A stretch of DNA of 63,053 nt from Azolla pinnata (taxonomy: Eukaryota; Streptophyta; Polypodiopsida; Salviniales; Salviniaceae). The notes beneath the pieces are model-generated. The model saw only the letters and a program-made list of their open reading frames with translations. It made no database searches and was not told the origin of the DNA. The position numbers and the translations under genes are program-made. Positions within the stretch are counted from its first letter, which is position 1, and each line of letters opens with the position of its first letter. The stretch lies in the NCBI GenBank assembly GCA_037176905.1, contig JBBBWG010027446.1, positions 1 to 63,053 of the forward strand. Reading direction: 5' to 3'. Shown piece by piece: positions 40,102 to 52,700 of this stretch.

Positions 40102-40148
40102 GAGAGGATGCTAGAGAGAGGATGCTAGAGAGAGGATGCTAGAGAGAG
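40102..40148. repeat. 15-bp tandem repeat (agagagaggatgcta)
   Basis: Three complete units of gagagaggatgcta(g/a) and a partial fourth, immediately 5' of an in-frame upstream ATG of the CSLD gene. Confidence 0.85.
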
Positions 40149-40359
40149 GATGGGTATGCGGCCCACCACCATGGTCATCATCGAAATTCAAATTCAAATT
40201 CGAAGAACTCTTCTTCTTCTTCTTCTTCTTCTTCTTCTTCTCTGCGGAGTCTCTGTTTCTTCTTCTTCTTCTGCTTCTGCTTCTGCTTCTTCTTCCCCCA
40301 GAAACCCTAGAGCTCTGCTTCTGCGCCATCGCCATCTCTGTTCTTTGCAGCAGAGGAAG

Positions 40360-43300
40360 ATGGTTTCCTCGCCTGCGCCCTCGCCTGCTTCCTCGCTCTC
40401 CAGCCCCGGCGCCGCCCTGCACCGCAGCAACCCCTTCCATGGCCTTCCCTCTCCTGCAGGCAGCGCCAACGGCCGCCGCTCCTCCATCGCCACCGCCACC
40501 GCCACCGGAGGCTGCTTCATCACGAACCCTAACGCCATCGCCGCCACCGATCTCAGCAACAACAACGGCGCCATCGTCTCCAGCAACGGCAACCACAATG
40601 GCGGTGACTATGGCCTCAGAGGAGGTGGAGGAAGAGGAGGAGGAGGAGGAGAAGACGACGACGACGAAGGACATGGAGACGAGGAGGAGGAGGAGGAGGA
40701 GGAGGAAGAAGCGACTTCTCAGCCGAATTACACCGTCCAGATCCCCGCCACGCCTGACAACCGCAGGGTTGCAGCCGCCTCTGCTCCTCGGAATGTCTCC
40801 GCCTCCGGCTCCGGCTCCATCTCCGGAGCTGAATGCGGCCATGGTCGCTCCCCAAACCCTAGCCGCCTCCTCAACAGCCCTCGGCGCCGCCATAGCAGCA
40901 GCAGCAGCAGCGCCGGCGAGTTCTTCATCTCCAGCACCATGTTCACGGGCGGATTCGACAGCATGACGCGCGGGCATGTGATGGAGAAGCTGATCGAGGA
41001 TCAGAGCGGCAGCCGCGACTTCTCCTCCTCCTCCATCTGCTCCATCCCCGGCTGCGATGGCAAGGTCATGTGCAACCCTCGCACAGGCGAGCCCGCTCTT
41101 CCCTGCGAGTGCGGCTACACGATCTGCAGAGATTGCTACATCGAAGCGATCAAATCGGGAGGGAAATGCGGAGGGTGTAAGCACGGCTACAAGGCCTCCG
41201 ATCCGGAGCACAGGGATGAGCTCAGCCGCAGAGATTCGGATGCCTACGGCCATGGCGGCGGCGAAGAAGAAGAAGAAGACGACGACGACGACGACGAAGA
41301 AAGGGATCGCTTTGAGATACCCCCTCTCTCCAAGGAGCAAGTGTTCGAGAGGCGTCTCTCCCTGCTCAAGTCCTTCAAAGCGAACAATCCGCCGTTGCTG
41401 ATGGGGAAGAACCCCTCGGAGTTCGATCACTCGAGGTGGTTGTTCGAGAGCAAGGGGACCTATGGCTATGGCAATGCGCTGTGGCCCAAGGATGGAGTCT
41501 ACAATGGCAGCGGAGCGGGGACGGCTCCGGACTTCCAGAAGGGCCGCCGGAGGCCTCTCTCCAGGAAGAAAGGGATCTCTGCAGGGATCATAAGCCCTTA
41601 CAGGTGAGTAGTGAAAGAAATGCACCTGCAAGATTGATTGTATCTGCTCTCATCAGGGCTCTTTTTATTCTTTTTTTTTCCTGAACTGAACCCATCGGAT
41701 TTCGGACGACGCGTGCTGCTCGAATCTGTGTTTTGGAGCTACACTAGATTGCTCGCATTCTTCCGTCTAGCTGCGCTGTGCCTCTTCCTCATGTGGCGGA
41801 TTCGGCACCCCAACCGAGAAGCGATGTGGCTCTGGGGAATGTCCGTGGTGTGCGAGATCTGGTTCGCGTTCTCCTGGGTCCTCGATCAGCTACCGAAGCT
41901 GGCTCCGGTGACTCGAACCACCGATCTCGACGTCCTCGCCGAGAAATTCGAAAGGCCCTCGGCTTCGAACCCCGAAGGGAGATCGGATTTGCCTGGGATC
42001 GACGTGTTTGTGTCCACAGCAGACCCCGAGAAAGAGCCGCCGCTCGTCACTTCCAACACCGTCCTCTCCATCCTCGCGGCCGAGTACCCCGTCGAGAAGC
42101 TCGCCTGCTATCTCTCCGACGACGGAGGCGCTCTCCTGAGCTTCGAAGCCCTCGCCGAGGCTGCGAGCTTCGCGAGGACCTGGGTCCCCTTCTGCCGCAA
42201 GCACGGCATCGAGCCGCGTAACCCCGAGAGCTACTTCGCGCTCAAGAGCGACCCCACCAAGAACAAGGTGAGGCTGGATTTCGTGCGGGATCGGAGGCGC
42301 GTCAAGCGCGAGTACGACGAGTTCAAGGTGAGGATCAACGGGCTCCCCGAGGCGATCCGGAGGCGATCCGATGCTTACAATGCCCACGAGGAGATCCGGG
42401 CGAAGAGGGCCCAGGCGGAGATGGGCGGGGCCGATCCTGTGACCGAATCGGCCAAGTTCGAGAAGGCGACTTGGATGGCCGATGGGAGCCATTGGCCGGG
42501 AACGTGGACGACATCGTCCGCGAAAGATCACACCCGGGGCGATCATGCCGGCGTGATTCAGGTGAAGCTAGCTAGATGAGAAAGATGCATTCTTTTTCAT
42601 GGCTCTTGTGGAGACAAGAAGTCCGTTTCGCAAGAGGAGAAGGACGCATTCTTGGCGTAATACTCTGCTTCCCTTAGGCTAATATGCCTTGTTTGTCGTG
42701 TGATTGCACGCACGCAGGTGATGCTCACGCCACCGGCCAGCGAGCCGATCTTTGGGAATTCCGAAGACCGCTTGGTGGACACGACGGGCGTGGACATCCG
42801 CCTCCCGATGCTCGTGTACGTGTCCCGCGAGAAGCGCCCCGGATACGACCACAACAAGAAGGCGGGCGCCATGAACGCGCTGGTGCGGAGCAGCGCCATC
42901 ATGTCCAATGGGCCCTTCATCCTCAACCTCGACTGCGACCACTACGTCTACAACTCGCTGGCGATGAAAGAGGCCATGTGCTTCATGATGGACCGGGGCG
43001 GGGACAGGATCGGGTACGTCCAGTTTCCGCAGAGGTTCGAAGGCGTGGACCCCAACGACCGGTACGCGAACCGCAACACGGTGTTCTTCGACGTCAACAT
43101 GAGGGCGCTGGACGGGCTGCAAGGGCCGATGTACGTGGGGACGGGGTGCGTGTTCAGGAGAGTGGCGCTGTATGGATTCGACCCCCCGAGGGCGAGCGAG
43201 AAGGCGGGGTGCTGCGGGAGGAGGAAGAAGAAGGTGCAGTGCAAGAGATGGGTTCGGCTCGGGGGGCGAAGCGGCCTGGAGGACGGCGGCGGCGAGGACA

Positions 43301-44472
43301 TGGAAGCGCAGCTGATCCCGCACAAGTTTGGGAGCTCGACCACGATGGTGGCTTCCATCCCGGTGGCGGAGCTCGAGGGCCGCCCATTAGCCGACTACGC
43401 GGGCTGCGTCAACGGGCGCCCATCGGGCCTCCTCATCGCGCCGAGGGAGCCCCTCGATGCAGGCATGGTGGCCGAAGCCATCGATGCGATCTCGTGCTGC
43501 TACGAAGAGAGGACGCAGTGGGGATCGAGCGTCGGCTGGATCTACGGCTCCGTCACCGAAGATGTTGTCACCGGATACCGCATGCACGACCGCGGCTGGA
43601 GATCGGTCTACTGCGTCACCACGCGCGACGCCTTCCGCGGCACTGCCCCCATCAACCTCACCGACCGCCTTCACCAGGTCCTCCGCTGGGCCACGGGCTC
43701 GGTCGAGATCTTCTTCTCGCGCAACAACGCCCTCCTCGGCTCCAACCGCCTCAAGCCCTTGCAACGCGTCGCCTACCTCAACGCCGGCCTCTACCCCTTC
43801 ACCAGCATCTTCCTCGTCGTCTACTGCTTCCTCCCCGCCCTCTCGCTGGTCAGCAACAAGTTCATCGTCGGCAGCCTCGGGATGACCTTCTTGTCGCTGC
43901 TCCTAGCCATCACGGTGTCGATGACTCTGCTGGCGCTGCTCGAGATCAAGTGGTCGGGGATCACGCTGCACGAATGGTGGCGCAACGAGCAGTTCTGGCT
44001 CACCGGGGGCACCTCCGCGCATCTCGCGGCAGTGCTGCAAGGGCTCCTCAAGGTCATCGCCGGCGTCGACATCAATTTCACGCTCACCTCCAAGGCTTCG
44101 GGAGGCCTCGACGGCGGCGTCGACGATCGATTCGCGGAGCTCTACGTCGTCCGATGGTCTGCCCTCATGATCCCCCCGCTCACCATCATCATGACCAACA
44201 TCATCGCCATCGCCATCGCCGTCGGTCGCACGCTGTACAGCAAGGTCCCCGAGTGGAGCAAGCTCCTCGGCGGTATCTTCTTCAGCGTTTGGGTACTTGC
44301 TCATCTCTACCCCTTTGCCAAGGGATTGATGGGCCACCGCAGACGAACCCCCACCATCGTCTACGTCTGGTCGGGCTTGCTCGCCATAATCATCTCGCTG
44401 ATGTGGGTCTCCATTTCTTCACCTTCCACCTCTGCAGGGGGCCTGCAAATCCAGCCTTTCCGGTTCCCTTGA
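40360..44472 (+). CDS. CSLD: Cellulose synthase-like D glycosyltransferase (GT2, CSLD)
   Basis: Three exons: 40360-41603, 41748-42561, 42718-44472; 3813 nt, 1270 aa, in phase. The N-terminal third is low complexity with two acidic runs (about 87-120 and 303-318), around a RING-like zinc finger at 227-277 ([25 protein letters not shown]). Two membrane helices (415-465, including [18 protein letters not shown]) precede the catalytic domain, which has SDDGGA (about 537), NLDCDHY (about 757), TED (about 966) and QVLRW (about 1007). Six C-terminal helices follow. CSLDs make beta-1,4-glucan or mannan in tip-growing cells and cell plates, at the Golgi and plasma membrane. All catalytic residues are intact. 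The intron positions at SPYR/LL and VIQ/VML fit the family. An in-frame upstream ATG at 40150 would add 70 low-complexity residues; I prefer 40360. Confidence 0.95.
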
Positions 44473-44766
44473 AACACAAAGACGACGGATGCCCTGCCCT
44501 GTTTTTTCTCTTCATTTCTCTCTCAGGAATGCAAATACGTCAATTTGGTCCCATGATATCATAATGGTCTCTTTTCTCTCTGTACCATTTTAGCTTTTAA
44601 CTGCATAGGGGGGCGATACATACGTAGCAAAAGATTCTTTGAGAAGATTGTCTGGTCAATTTCAGCAACGATACAACTCTCTTATGAATGCAATGCTCTG
44701 CTTTTCTAGCTTTGTTTCCATCTTTGCTGTCGTTACGTAAGGTGCCAAAAACCCACATTCAGAATT

Positions 44767-45020
44767 GAAAACTCTTTGTATTGATTAGTAGTACCCTTCC
44801 AATCTAAGATCATCCCTTGCCATTGAGGTTTGAATATGCCTTGNNNNNNNNNNNNNNNNNNNNNNNNNNNNNNNNNNNNNNNNNNNNNNNNNNNNNNNNN
44901 NNNNNNNNNNNNNNNNNNNNNNNNNNNNNNNNNNNNNNNNNNNGAAAACTCTTTGTATTGATTAGTAGTACCCTTCCAATCTAAGATCATCCCTTGCCAT
45001 TGAGGTTTGAATATGCCTTG
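44767..45020. other. 100-N gap flanked by identical 77-bp ends
   Basis: Positions 44844-44943 are exactly 100 N. The 77 bases before the gap (44767-44843) are identical to the 77 bases after it (44944-45020). This is the pattern of two overlapping contig ends left unmerged, with a fixed-size placeholder gap. Confidence 0.9.
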
Positions 45021-45125
45021 CCCATTTTTTTGAAGATATTTGAACTTTTGAATATGCCTTGTCCATTTTTTCGAAGACATTTGAACTTTTGAATATGCCT
45101 TGTCCATTTTTTGAAGACATTTGAA
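45009..45125. repeat. 41-bp tandem repeat next to the gap
   Basis: Nearly three copies of a unit containing gaatatgccttg(c/t)ccatt and gaagacatttgaacttt, starting near 45010, 45051 and 45091. The last copy is truncated. Confidence 0.85.
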
Positions 45126-45901
45126 ATATGCGATACTGGACATAAACGCGGCATTCTTTACAAACTCATGACTTTACAGAGCAGTTTTGGCTTTCTCATG
45201 CTGATTGCTGCAGTCATGGAGTTGATGATATGTTGCAGTGTTGCCGATAACACTTCACATTGGAAAGACTTGGAAGTCATGTTATTTCATTTTCACTTGT
45301 ATCTGCTTATTTAGCATTCACATGGTAACCTAATGAAGGCTTGTTCTGTTTCACATTAATGACCTATGGCTAGTCTTATGACATCTAGTCAAAATATAAT
45401 CTATGAAGCTGATATGCGCATAATGCAGCTACTCGCTTCTCTTCAAGATCGAGTCTCGAGATTACTGATGAACCAATGTTGCTCGGAAACAAGTCTTCAA
45501 ATATTTAAAACTGCACAACAGAACTCAATGGTATATTTTGTACATTACAAAATTGAGCCCTCCATTGTCAATACAGATGAATGTTACTTTCCAATAGTAA
45601 CTTTCAAGAACAATACTACACAACGCTTTACAGAACTCGAGAAGTACATGTGCCTGATATCAAGAGAGAAACTTTTGTTTTAAAGAGCAAAGATGCGAGG
45701 ACCAGGCTATGATCCAAAGTAGGTGAGGAATTGATGCTCCCCCAAGCTCAACCATGTATTATCTTCTAGATGGAAGTTTTCCATTACTGCATCAATGACA
45801 TGTAGTTGATACGCAGTCGACAATATCAACAGACATTCGATTAAGGGAGAAGCAGATAGTTAATTTCCAGACCAATCGAGGCTACGAAAACACACATTAA
45901 T

Positions 45902-48418
45902 TTACCTGGACTGTGCACCTGGTATCTGGGGTTGAGAGGGTCTCGAACCAGAGGGCTTAGAGCCCATGGGAGGCATTGGTCTTCGTATTGGCCGCACCAT
46001 TCTAGCCTCTGAACTGCAGGCAAATACATCAAGACCAGGTATCACATACTGTTACAAAATTAGTATGCAAATTCCATTATAAAAACGGTATATCCATCCC
46101 CATTACACAGACCTCGCAAACTCCATCCTTGCCTTCTTCATAAGACGACCTTTAATGTGGCTGAACTGACTAGAACCACCTAAATAGAGCAATAATTGCT
46201 TTTAGGAAGACACCATCAGTTATGTCCTCTTAAAATGCACAGCTATAAATGTGGATGAAAATCGTAGTCATAGATATCAGATCAATTGATTTGATATAAA
46301 AAGCACAAAGAGAACAAGATTTTCAGAAAATTTCATGATTGGCAAGTTAAGTCTACAAGACAGATAGTTGATAAAATTAATATCTCCGGACATTACATTA
46401 TTGATCCTCATGTCAATGTAATAAAGAGAAGAGCCATTAAAAAAATCAGACAAGAAGAATATTAATATCTTTCAAGTCAAATGAGATCATATCTTAAAAA
46501 GTTGACATTTTGAGATTAAAAGGATTTTGTTTTGACCCTAAGGATCCATTTGATTCTGTCATTTAACGAAGTACAAACCAAAATCAATACAATGAAAATA
46601 CCTCCCGATTCAAAACTTCGTCGTTTCGCACTTGGAGGAACTTTGGTACAAATCTGTGTTTGTCTGCTTTGCTTCTCTGAAAATGATGCAAGTAAGAGTC
46701 GCCTCAGCATGATATCAAAACTACAACGCTCTGAAATTAAATCACTAATAATCCATTATGTAAGAAAGAACAATGACATCACACACAGTAAATTGAAAAA
46801 ATTTAGTCCACAAATTACTATCAACATATATTTTTAAGAGGTGCATAAAACCCTTACGGATATCAGCCTGTTTGTATAGCTGTTTCAACCGATCGACACA
46901 CTTTTTTTGAACCTCCTCCTGCTCCTTCATCTTTGCCTACAAACCTCAATAGAAAATTACATTAGATTATTTTGATGTGGCTTTACAAATCACAAGTCTT
47001 ACATCAGTACAAATGCCCGAGTGCTTCTTAGCTGACAATAGTCTGGTACCTTAATAGTTTACCGAACATGGTTATGTTCGTTTGGGTTATCCCACAAAAA
47101 GAACAATATTTTAAGATTCACACCTTGTTTAGTATACTATGCCCATTTTGCATCTTAGAAAACATAAAGATTTCTTTCTTGATTTCTATTCTTTAAACGA
47201 TGGGCCCATGAACAAATTATTTGCTGATCCTATATACCTGATATAATAAATGCCACTTGAAATGTATCTTTTTCTTCTTCATTCTCTCCAAAACAAGATT
47301 TACATTTTCAATGCCGAACTGGCGAGCATAGAACTCACGCCAAAGCTTATTAGTGACAGGGCTCAAATCTCTTTCCTGTTCACAACAAGAAATTTAGATC
47401 AGAAACTACTATCGGAATATATCATTAAAGATTCTGATAAACATTTAGCAACATAACAAGAGATGTCAACACTATTTCAGCAAGATTTCAAACAGAGCCT
47501 CCTATTGGCAGACAGAAAAAATAAAGCATAGCATCCCTTTCATAATCACACTGCAGAATTATCAAATACTATCCAGGTGAGAGATTTTTGGAAATGTCAT
47601 GGAATACGAGCCACAGATACACTACACATATCAATAATTGTAAGAGGTAGAGTATTCTGGAATCAACTGCACCCAGAAGGAAAGATGTGAACTAAAGAGG
47701 CAACAGGTGAAGAGAACCCATACATGACATAAATATGGATCTCATCTATTTAACTAAACTATACTCTTCCCACAAAAGTGCATTCAGAAATCAAAGAATT
47801 CTAAGGTATCAATAACATGTGCATGTACATCATCACAAGCAACCTGCCTCAGCCGCACCCAACCTCATCACATCACATGCACAACTCATTTAATTGAATA
47901 GATGACAAGAAAATGCCAAATAATCAGTTGACATTAAAATGCCTCAAGTCTATCTTTGACCTCATTCGTGTATGATCTGAGAATATAAAATCTTGCACAT
48001 TGAGCTAGAATGATCAACAGCATCAACAACAACATCCTCGGCATCACCCAGCAAATACTGATTAACTTAAATGGCTGCAACCTACTGGAGTAAGACTTGT
48101 TGATCAAGAAAACATCATCATAAGTGCAAAGAATATACACTTAGAAGGAAAAGAAAAATGCGTGATTACAAGAAAAAAAAAAAGGGAACTTTGCTTGTAA
48201 GAAATACGCACACTAGATGCAGTCTCGATACGATGCAGCTGATCAGGGGAGCAGTGAGGAAGGATCTTCGCGAGGAGGCCGATATCCGTTTCTCCAACAT
48301 CCGAGAGGAGTGGCAAGTTGTCAATGGCGCTCTGCACGCACAGGTCCTCGAGAGAAGGGGGATTCGCACTCCTTCTGGGATGACGCAGGGCACCAGGCAG
48401 CAGATTGCAAGAAGACAT
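45902..48418 (-). CDS. Elongin A-like transcription elongation factor subunit
   Basis: Six exons: 48418-48212, 47375-47238, 46936-46858, 46676-46602, 46179-46113, 46013-45902; 678 nt, 225 aa, in phase. Exon 1 contains PPSLEDLCVQSAIDNL and GLLAKILPHCSPDQLHRIE, the BC-box/F-box-like helices that contact elongin C. Exon 2 has LSPVTNKLWREFYARQFG and LERMKKKKIHFKWHLLY. Later exons give KQSRQTQICTKVPPS, KRRSF and IKGRLMKKARMEFAR, all hallmarks of the elongin A domain, followed by a short Pro/Arg tail. Elongin A stimulates RNA polymerase II elongation and can act with elongin BC and a cullin as a ligase. This compact version lacks the long TFIIS-like N-terminus of animal elongin A, as expected for plant homologues. 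The stop codon TAA lies inside a donor-like AGGTAAAT (see findings). Confidence 0.9.
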
Positions 48419-49712
48419 GTTGGGCCTTCGAGGGCAAGGAATGAATCAAAGAACGAACGAACGAACGATGGATCGATCGATCGTCCTGTTCCCCTGTTCC
48501 TGTTCCTGTTCTCTTCTCTTCTGTTCTGTTCTGTTCAACAAAGATTTGTTTTTTGCTTTCTTAATTAAGCAAGCTAATCACTGATTAATCCACATTAGTG
48601 ACCCCGGATTTAGCTTAATCATCTTCTACTAACCTTACACTCCATCAGTAAACTCATGATCAGCCATAGTACACAAGGCGCTCGAACGTTAGGGTTTTAC
48701 AACTTCGGATGGTGCGAATAATCATGTGTGGCATTGTTGTTTGGAACGAACGTGTCTTGCTTGAGAACCGATTGGGATATCAGCACAAAATCGTATCTGC
48801 CTTTTGAAGTTCTGCGATTGACGATTACTGCCCTAACTAAGCAAGGCCTTCACACCTTCGTAGCTCCAGCACAAAAAGAAATGGGTTCAGCTCATCACCA
48901 CGGGAAGCAAATGTCTAGAAAACTGCAATGTCCCCATTGAGTAGGACCACATCCGATGTATGCAAGCTGTAGCCACATAAATGCATTGCAATGGTTTTCA
49001 TCAAGCTTATACAGGTTATAGTAGTTTGCAATACCGTTGAGCTATCACCACACTTACTTAGACAGGATTGGGAGACACCGACGAGTTGTAACATACAATG
49101 GGGAATACAAATGCATAAAAGCTTGAATAATAGAAGATGCCATCGAAGCATGCATCAAGCTGCATCTCTACTCGACATGTACCGATCGAAACATGGCACT
49201 TGGTTTCAGGATTTGACATGTTGAAAAGACCACTGCCTTGGTGACATCTCCAATCATTCATGCTTTGACATGTGCTCAAATGAGTTCATTTGAGAAGGAA
49301 CAACTATAGCAAAAGTGCTCAAAGCCATTACAACATTTTACTCTTTAACATTGATATGAAACATCCACCAAGTCTGTGGTTACTGAAAGATCTTTCTGGG
49401 GCTGAATAGCTCTACATCATTATCTATTCGATCCTCTTCAAGGCTCGCTTATTCGACAATTCCCCCATGTCTTGTGATTCACAAGCAACAGTCTCAGCAT
49501 AGGTGTCAGAACTATCATCTAAGTGAAGAATGAACGCTAAGGCCATCCTTGTCATTACACCCAAAAAATGGACACTTCTTCCGATAAAATACAACTCTGC
49601 ACATCAAAGAATATACATACAACTCTGCACATCAATGTGAAGAATAATGCCGAGGTAGACGAGTGTTTTGTACATCGGGAACAACATGGGTTCTCACACC
49701 CCAATTCTGAGC
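48419..49712. promoter_or_regulatory. Intergenic: elongin A-like 5' flank and WDR7-like 3' flank
   Basis: 1.3 kb. Close to the elongin A-like start it holds short tandem tetramers: gaac (48452-48468), gatc (48472-48484) and a (c)ctgtt/ttct run (48485-48537). Nothing coding recognised. Confidence 0.5.
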
Positions 49713-52700
49713 TCAAAATTGGAACTCTCCTAGTTCGTGCACCTGATGCAAGAGTGCCAGTTTCTTTCCCTTCCTCCACTCAAGCCTGAAGGTCAAGTCG
49801 ATGCTTTGGCTTAGTGGCTTCCCTTGACGATCATCATGTAGCTGCCTTGGGCTTTCCTACAAAATCAAATTGAGCAAAAAATGTAGCGATGAATGCTCAC
49901 TGAGAACGTACGGAGTCAATCGAGTTTCGAGATCACAGGGGCAAGAGGACCATAGGTTTTGTTGCTGAAGGATAAGAAACGTTTCATGAACACAATTACA
50001 CATTGGTATAGACCTAGAAAGAAACACTGAATGGAAGTGGATGGTCTTAAATGTCGAGGGAGAATCGTAATCACTACATCATGCGGTCGAGAGTTGAAAA
50101 ACTGAAAAGTATGGCCAACAGCTACATGACATTAACCACCGGGATCGTCAACGGATGCACTCAAAATTTGTAATATAAGCCAATTGTTTTGGGTTGTCAT
50201 AGTTGTATGCATATTTACTAAGATGCAAAAGAACCGAAGAAAACGAACCTTGCTACAATTAGAAAGGTCGGAGATAGTTGCCATGATACTGGAGCGAGAA
50301 GACTTCGGGGAGAATCCTGACCAAGGTGGTACGAGGACTAGTTTGTTGCACTGGATAGGGGTGGTTATTCTGCTAAGCTTTTCCCACCACACTGAATTCA
50401 AGGACCACCAACGAATCATTAGACCATGCTGCGAGAATGCCACCACACCCTGCACAACCATCATCATCATCATCTTAAACATAAACATTGATGTAACTTC
50501 AAAGAATATATTGTTTCTATTAATCTACAGAACAATGTCTGTTTGCATAATCTACCTAGTAGTTCTTTTTTAATAAAAAAAGAGCTCCCTGACCATTGAT
50601 GCTCAGTCATTCATGGGCAAAACTTCAATCAAGTTGCTAAAAAAACACTAACAGAAGTGGCAATCTCTTGATGTAGCCAATCCAATGAGGCATAAAATTA
50701 AGTTTTAATATGGCTTTGTTATTTCAAGGAGAGATATTAATTAAATCATGTGAACTGTCTACGTACTTCTCCATCCTCTGAGAATTCCAGTGCTGATATG
50801 CCACCTGTGTTGGCTGTATCATCCCCCATGTGCAAGGCAGGATGTCCTGGTGGACCGCTGGCATCCAAAATCCTCACCTTTGAAGAGCTGAAAAACACGT
50901 AATTTACCAGCATCAGCTTCACCAATTTTACTTATAGAACAATCCCACAATATCCCTGGCGCGCTTGATGGAGGGGGGTTTCAGAGAAATAACAAATGCA
51001 AGGACATTTGGCGGAAATTAAAGGAAATTTTGGCGTTTTGAAGGGTTTCATTCTTATACTTCAAAAAGTCATGAGCTTTCAACTCGCCTATTTATATCGT
51101 AGACATGTATTGCTAGAGAGTGCACATCACCAGCCACATCACCCACTCCTAGCTTCCCAGAAACTTGATGAAGAGCAACCATAGGGTAAACACGCACCAT
51201 CTCCTTCACAGCAGCCATAGCAGTTTCATGGCAATGTTTGCCTGTGTTCATTATATGTAGAATTATCCCTACAACCTGAAATTATAGTGGAAAAATCCAG
51301 CTTGTCAAAATCACCGTACGTGAAATGAGGGTTCCCACAGATGTGAACGTCGCAAACCTGAGAGAGGTGAGAGACAACTGCTCTTGGCGCACTACGTATA
51401 ATTCTGATTATAGTCATTAGAGCAGTCAACTGTAACGGCGAATCTGATGATGCTGAGGATATCTGGCTTTGAACAATTCCTAGGAAGCTGACAATGTCTG
51501 CCGTGGCAAGGGATGGCAAGAGATTGCCAGTCAATGTCTCTTTAATTGTCACTGCAGTGGCTGGATTGCTCACCAGAGTAGGTTTGGCAGTTCCTCCCCC
51601 ACTCAAGCACTCAATGAGTAGAAATATGTCTGAAATGAGTGATGGTATCTCTTCTGCAATCAAGTGTTGCCAAACAGTTTCCATACCATCTGCCAAGAGC
51701 TCTGCGGCTACAGCGCTGTGGCGATCAACAATGGCCTTGACAAGTTTAACTAGGTATGGAGCCACTGAAGGAGCCAACTCAGGCCTTACAAGACAAGGAT
51801 ACCACACAGCTAAAGCAGCACCTACAATTATCCTTCCGGCTCTTGCATCTTGACTTGTACCACCAACGACTGCAGTCCATGCCTGTCCTTCAGACGATTC
51901 CAGCCAATTAATTATTTCACTTGATGCACAAACAGAATTCGGCCATCTTGCCTTCTCATGTGTCTGTTCATTGGCTAATGCTTGTTCCACCATCAAAAGC
52001 GTTGGTGTACTTTCAAATAACTGAGTTTCCTCACTGTTTTTCTTTTCGATTGCTGTAGACCTTGCTGATAACACTAATGGTATTGCACGTGAGGCTGCAC
52101 AATGGAACAAAGACCTTGCAGCCATACGTACATATTCACTTGGGTCTTGCCAAAAACAAGAGTATAACTGCATAGAAAGAAATGGTGTTACCTTTATCCA
52201 ATTGAGATGGAAAATAAATTTTCTGAGCTTTATGGTACTAACCTCCAAAGATGGTGCCTTCACATCAGGAAACTTTTCCGCAAGCTCCCTTGTATAAAAT
52301 GCAGCTAATGCACTGTACTTCCAAAATACAGAAGAATACAGGCTATCTCAGCAGTAAAACTACAGTATTATAGTTTTGAATGCAATATGTGTTCTCCTAG
52401 AAAGGACTTATTGATGGTGTCAAGACTGTCTAATGCATGATTTCAGCCTGATCATTTGTTAACATGGTCCATTTTTCTTGCCACAGCTATAATGTTTGGA
52501 AATAGTTGATGCCTAAAATATACCATATGTATACACCTCACATAGGCCAGACAGTACCATTTGCTGATGACAAATCCACACTTCTAATCACTTACGTCAA
52601 TTTAGCCAGCATATTTGAGTATCACTGCATGAAGAAGTACATACATGGCCTACGTACCAAAAGAATAACTCTTTTGAAGTAATACTGTGGATATACGTGA

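Larger units (their letters stand above)
37979..40359. promoter_or_regulatory. Divergent intergenic region of D27-like and CSLD genes
   Basis: 2.4 kb between opposed starts. It contains the short TTTAGGG array at 38200-38230, an AG run (38280-38313), a three-copy repeat with AAACCCTAA boxes (39630-39930), and a 15-bp tandem repeat at 40102-40148. No supported gene. Confidence 0.5.
44473..45901. other. Convergent intergenic region with assembly gap
   Basis: 3' flanks of CSLD and the elongin A-like gene. Contains the 100-N gap, a 77-bp sequence repeated on both sides of it, and a 41-bp tandem repeat. A 105-codon frame at 45366-45683 is not recognisable as a gene. Confidence 0.6.

Noticed and set aside
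40111..41631. 506-codon minus-strand frame over CSLD exon 1
   Set aside because: Shadow of the CSLD exon; the plus strand has the conserved zinc finger and correct splice phase.
42684..44564. 626-codon plus-strand frame in CSLD exon 3, alternate frame
   Set aside because: Arg/Pro/His-rich shadow of the GC-rich catalytic exon; the true frame has D, DCD, TED and QVLRW.
45366..45683. 105-codon plus-strand frame in the CSLD 3' region
   Set aside because: AT-rich, no domain; length is within chance for this stretch.
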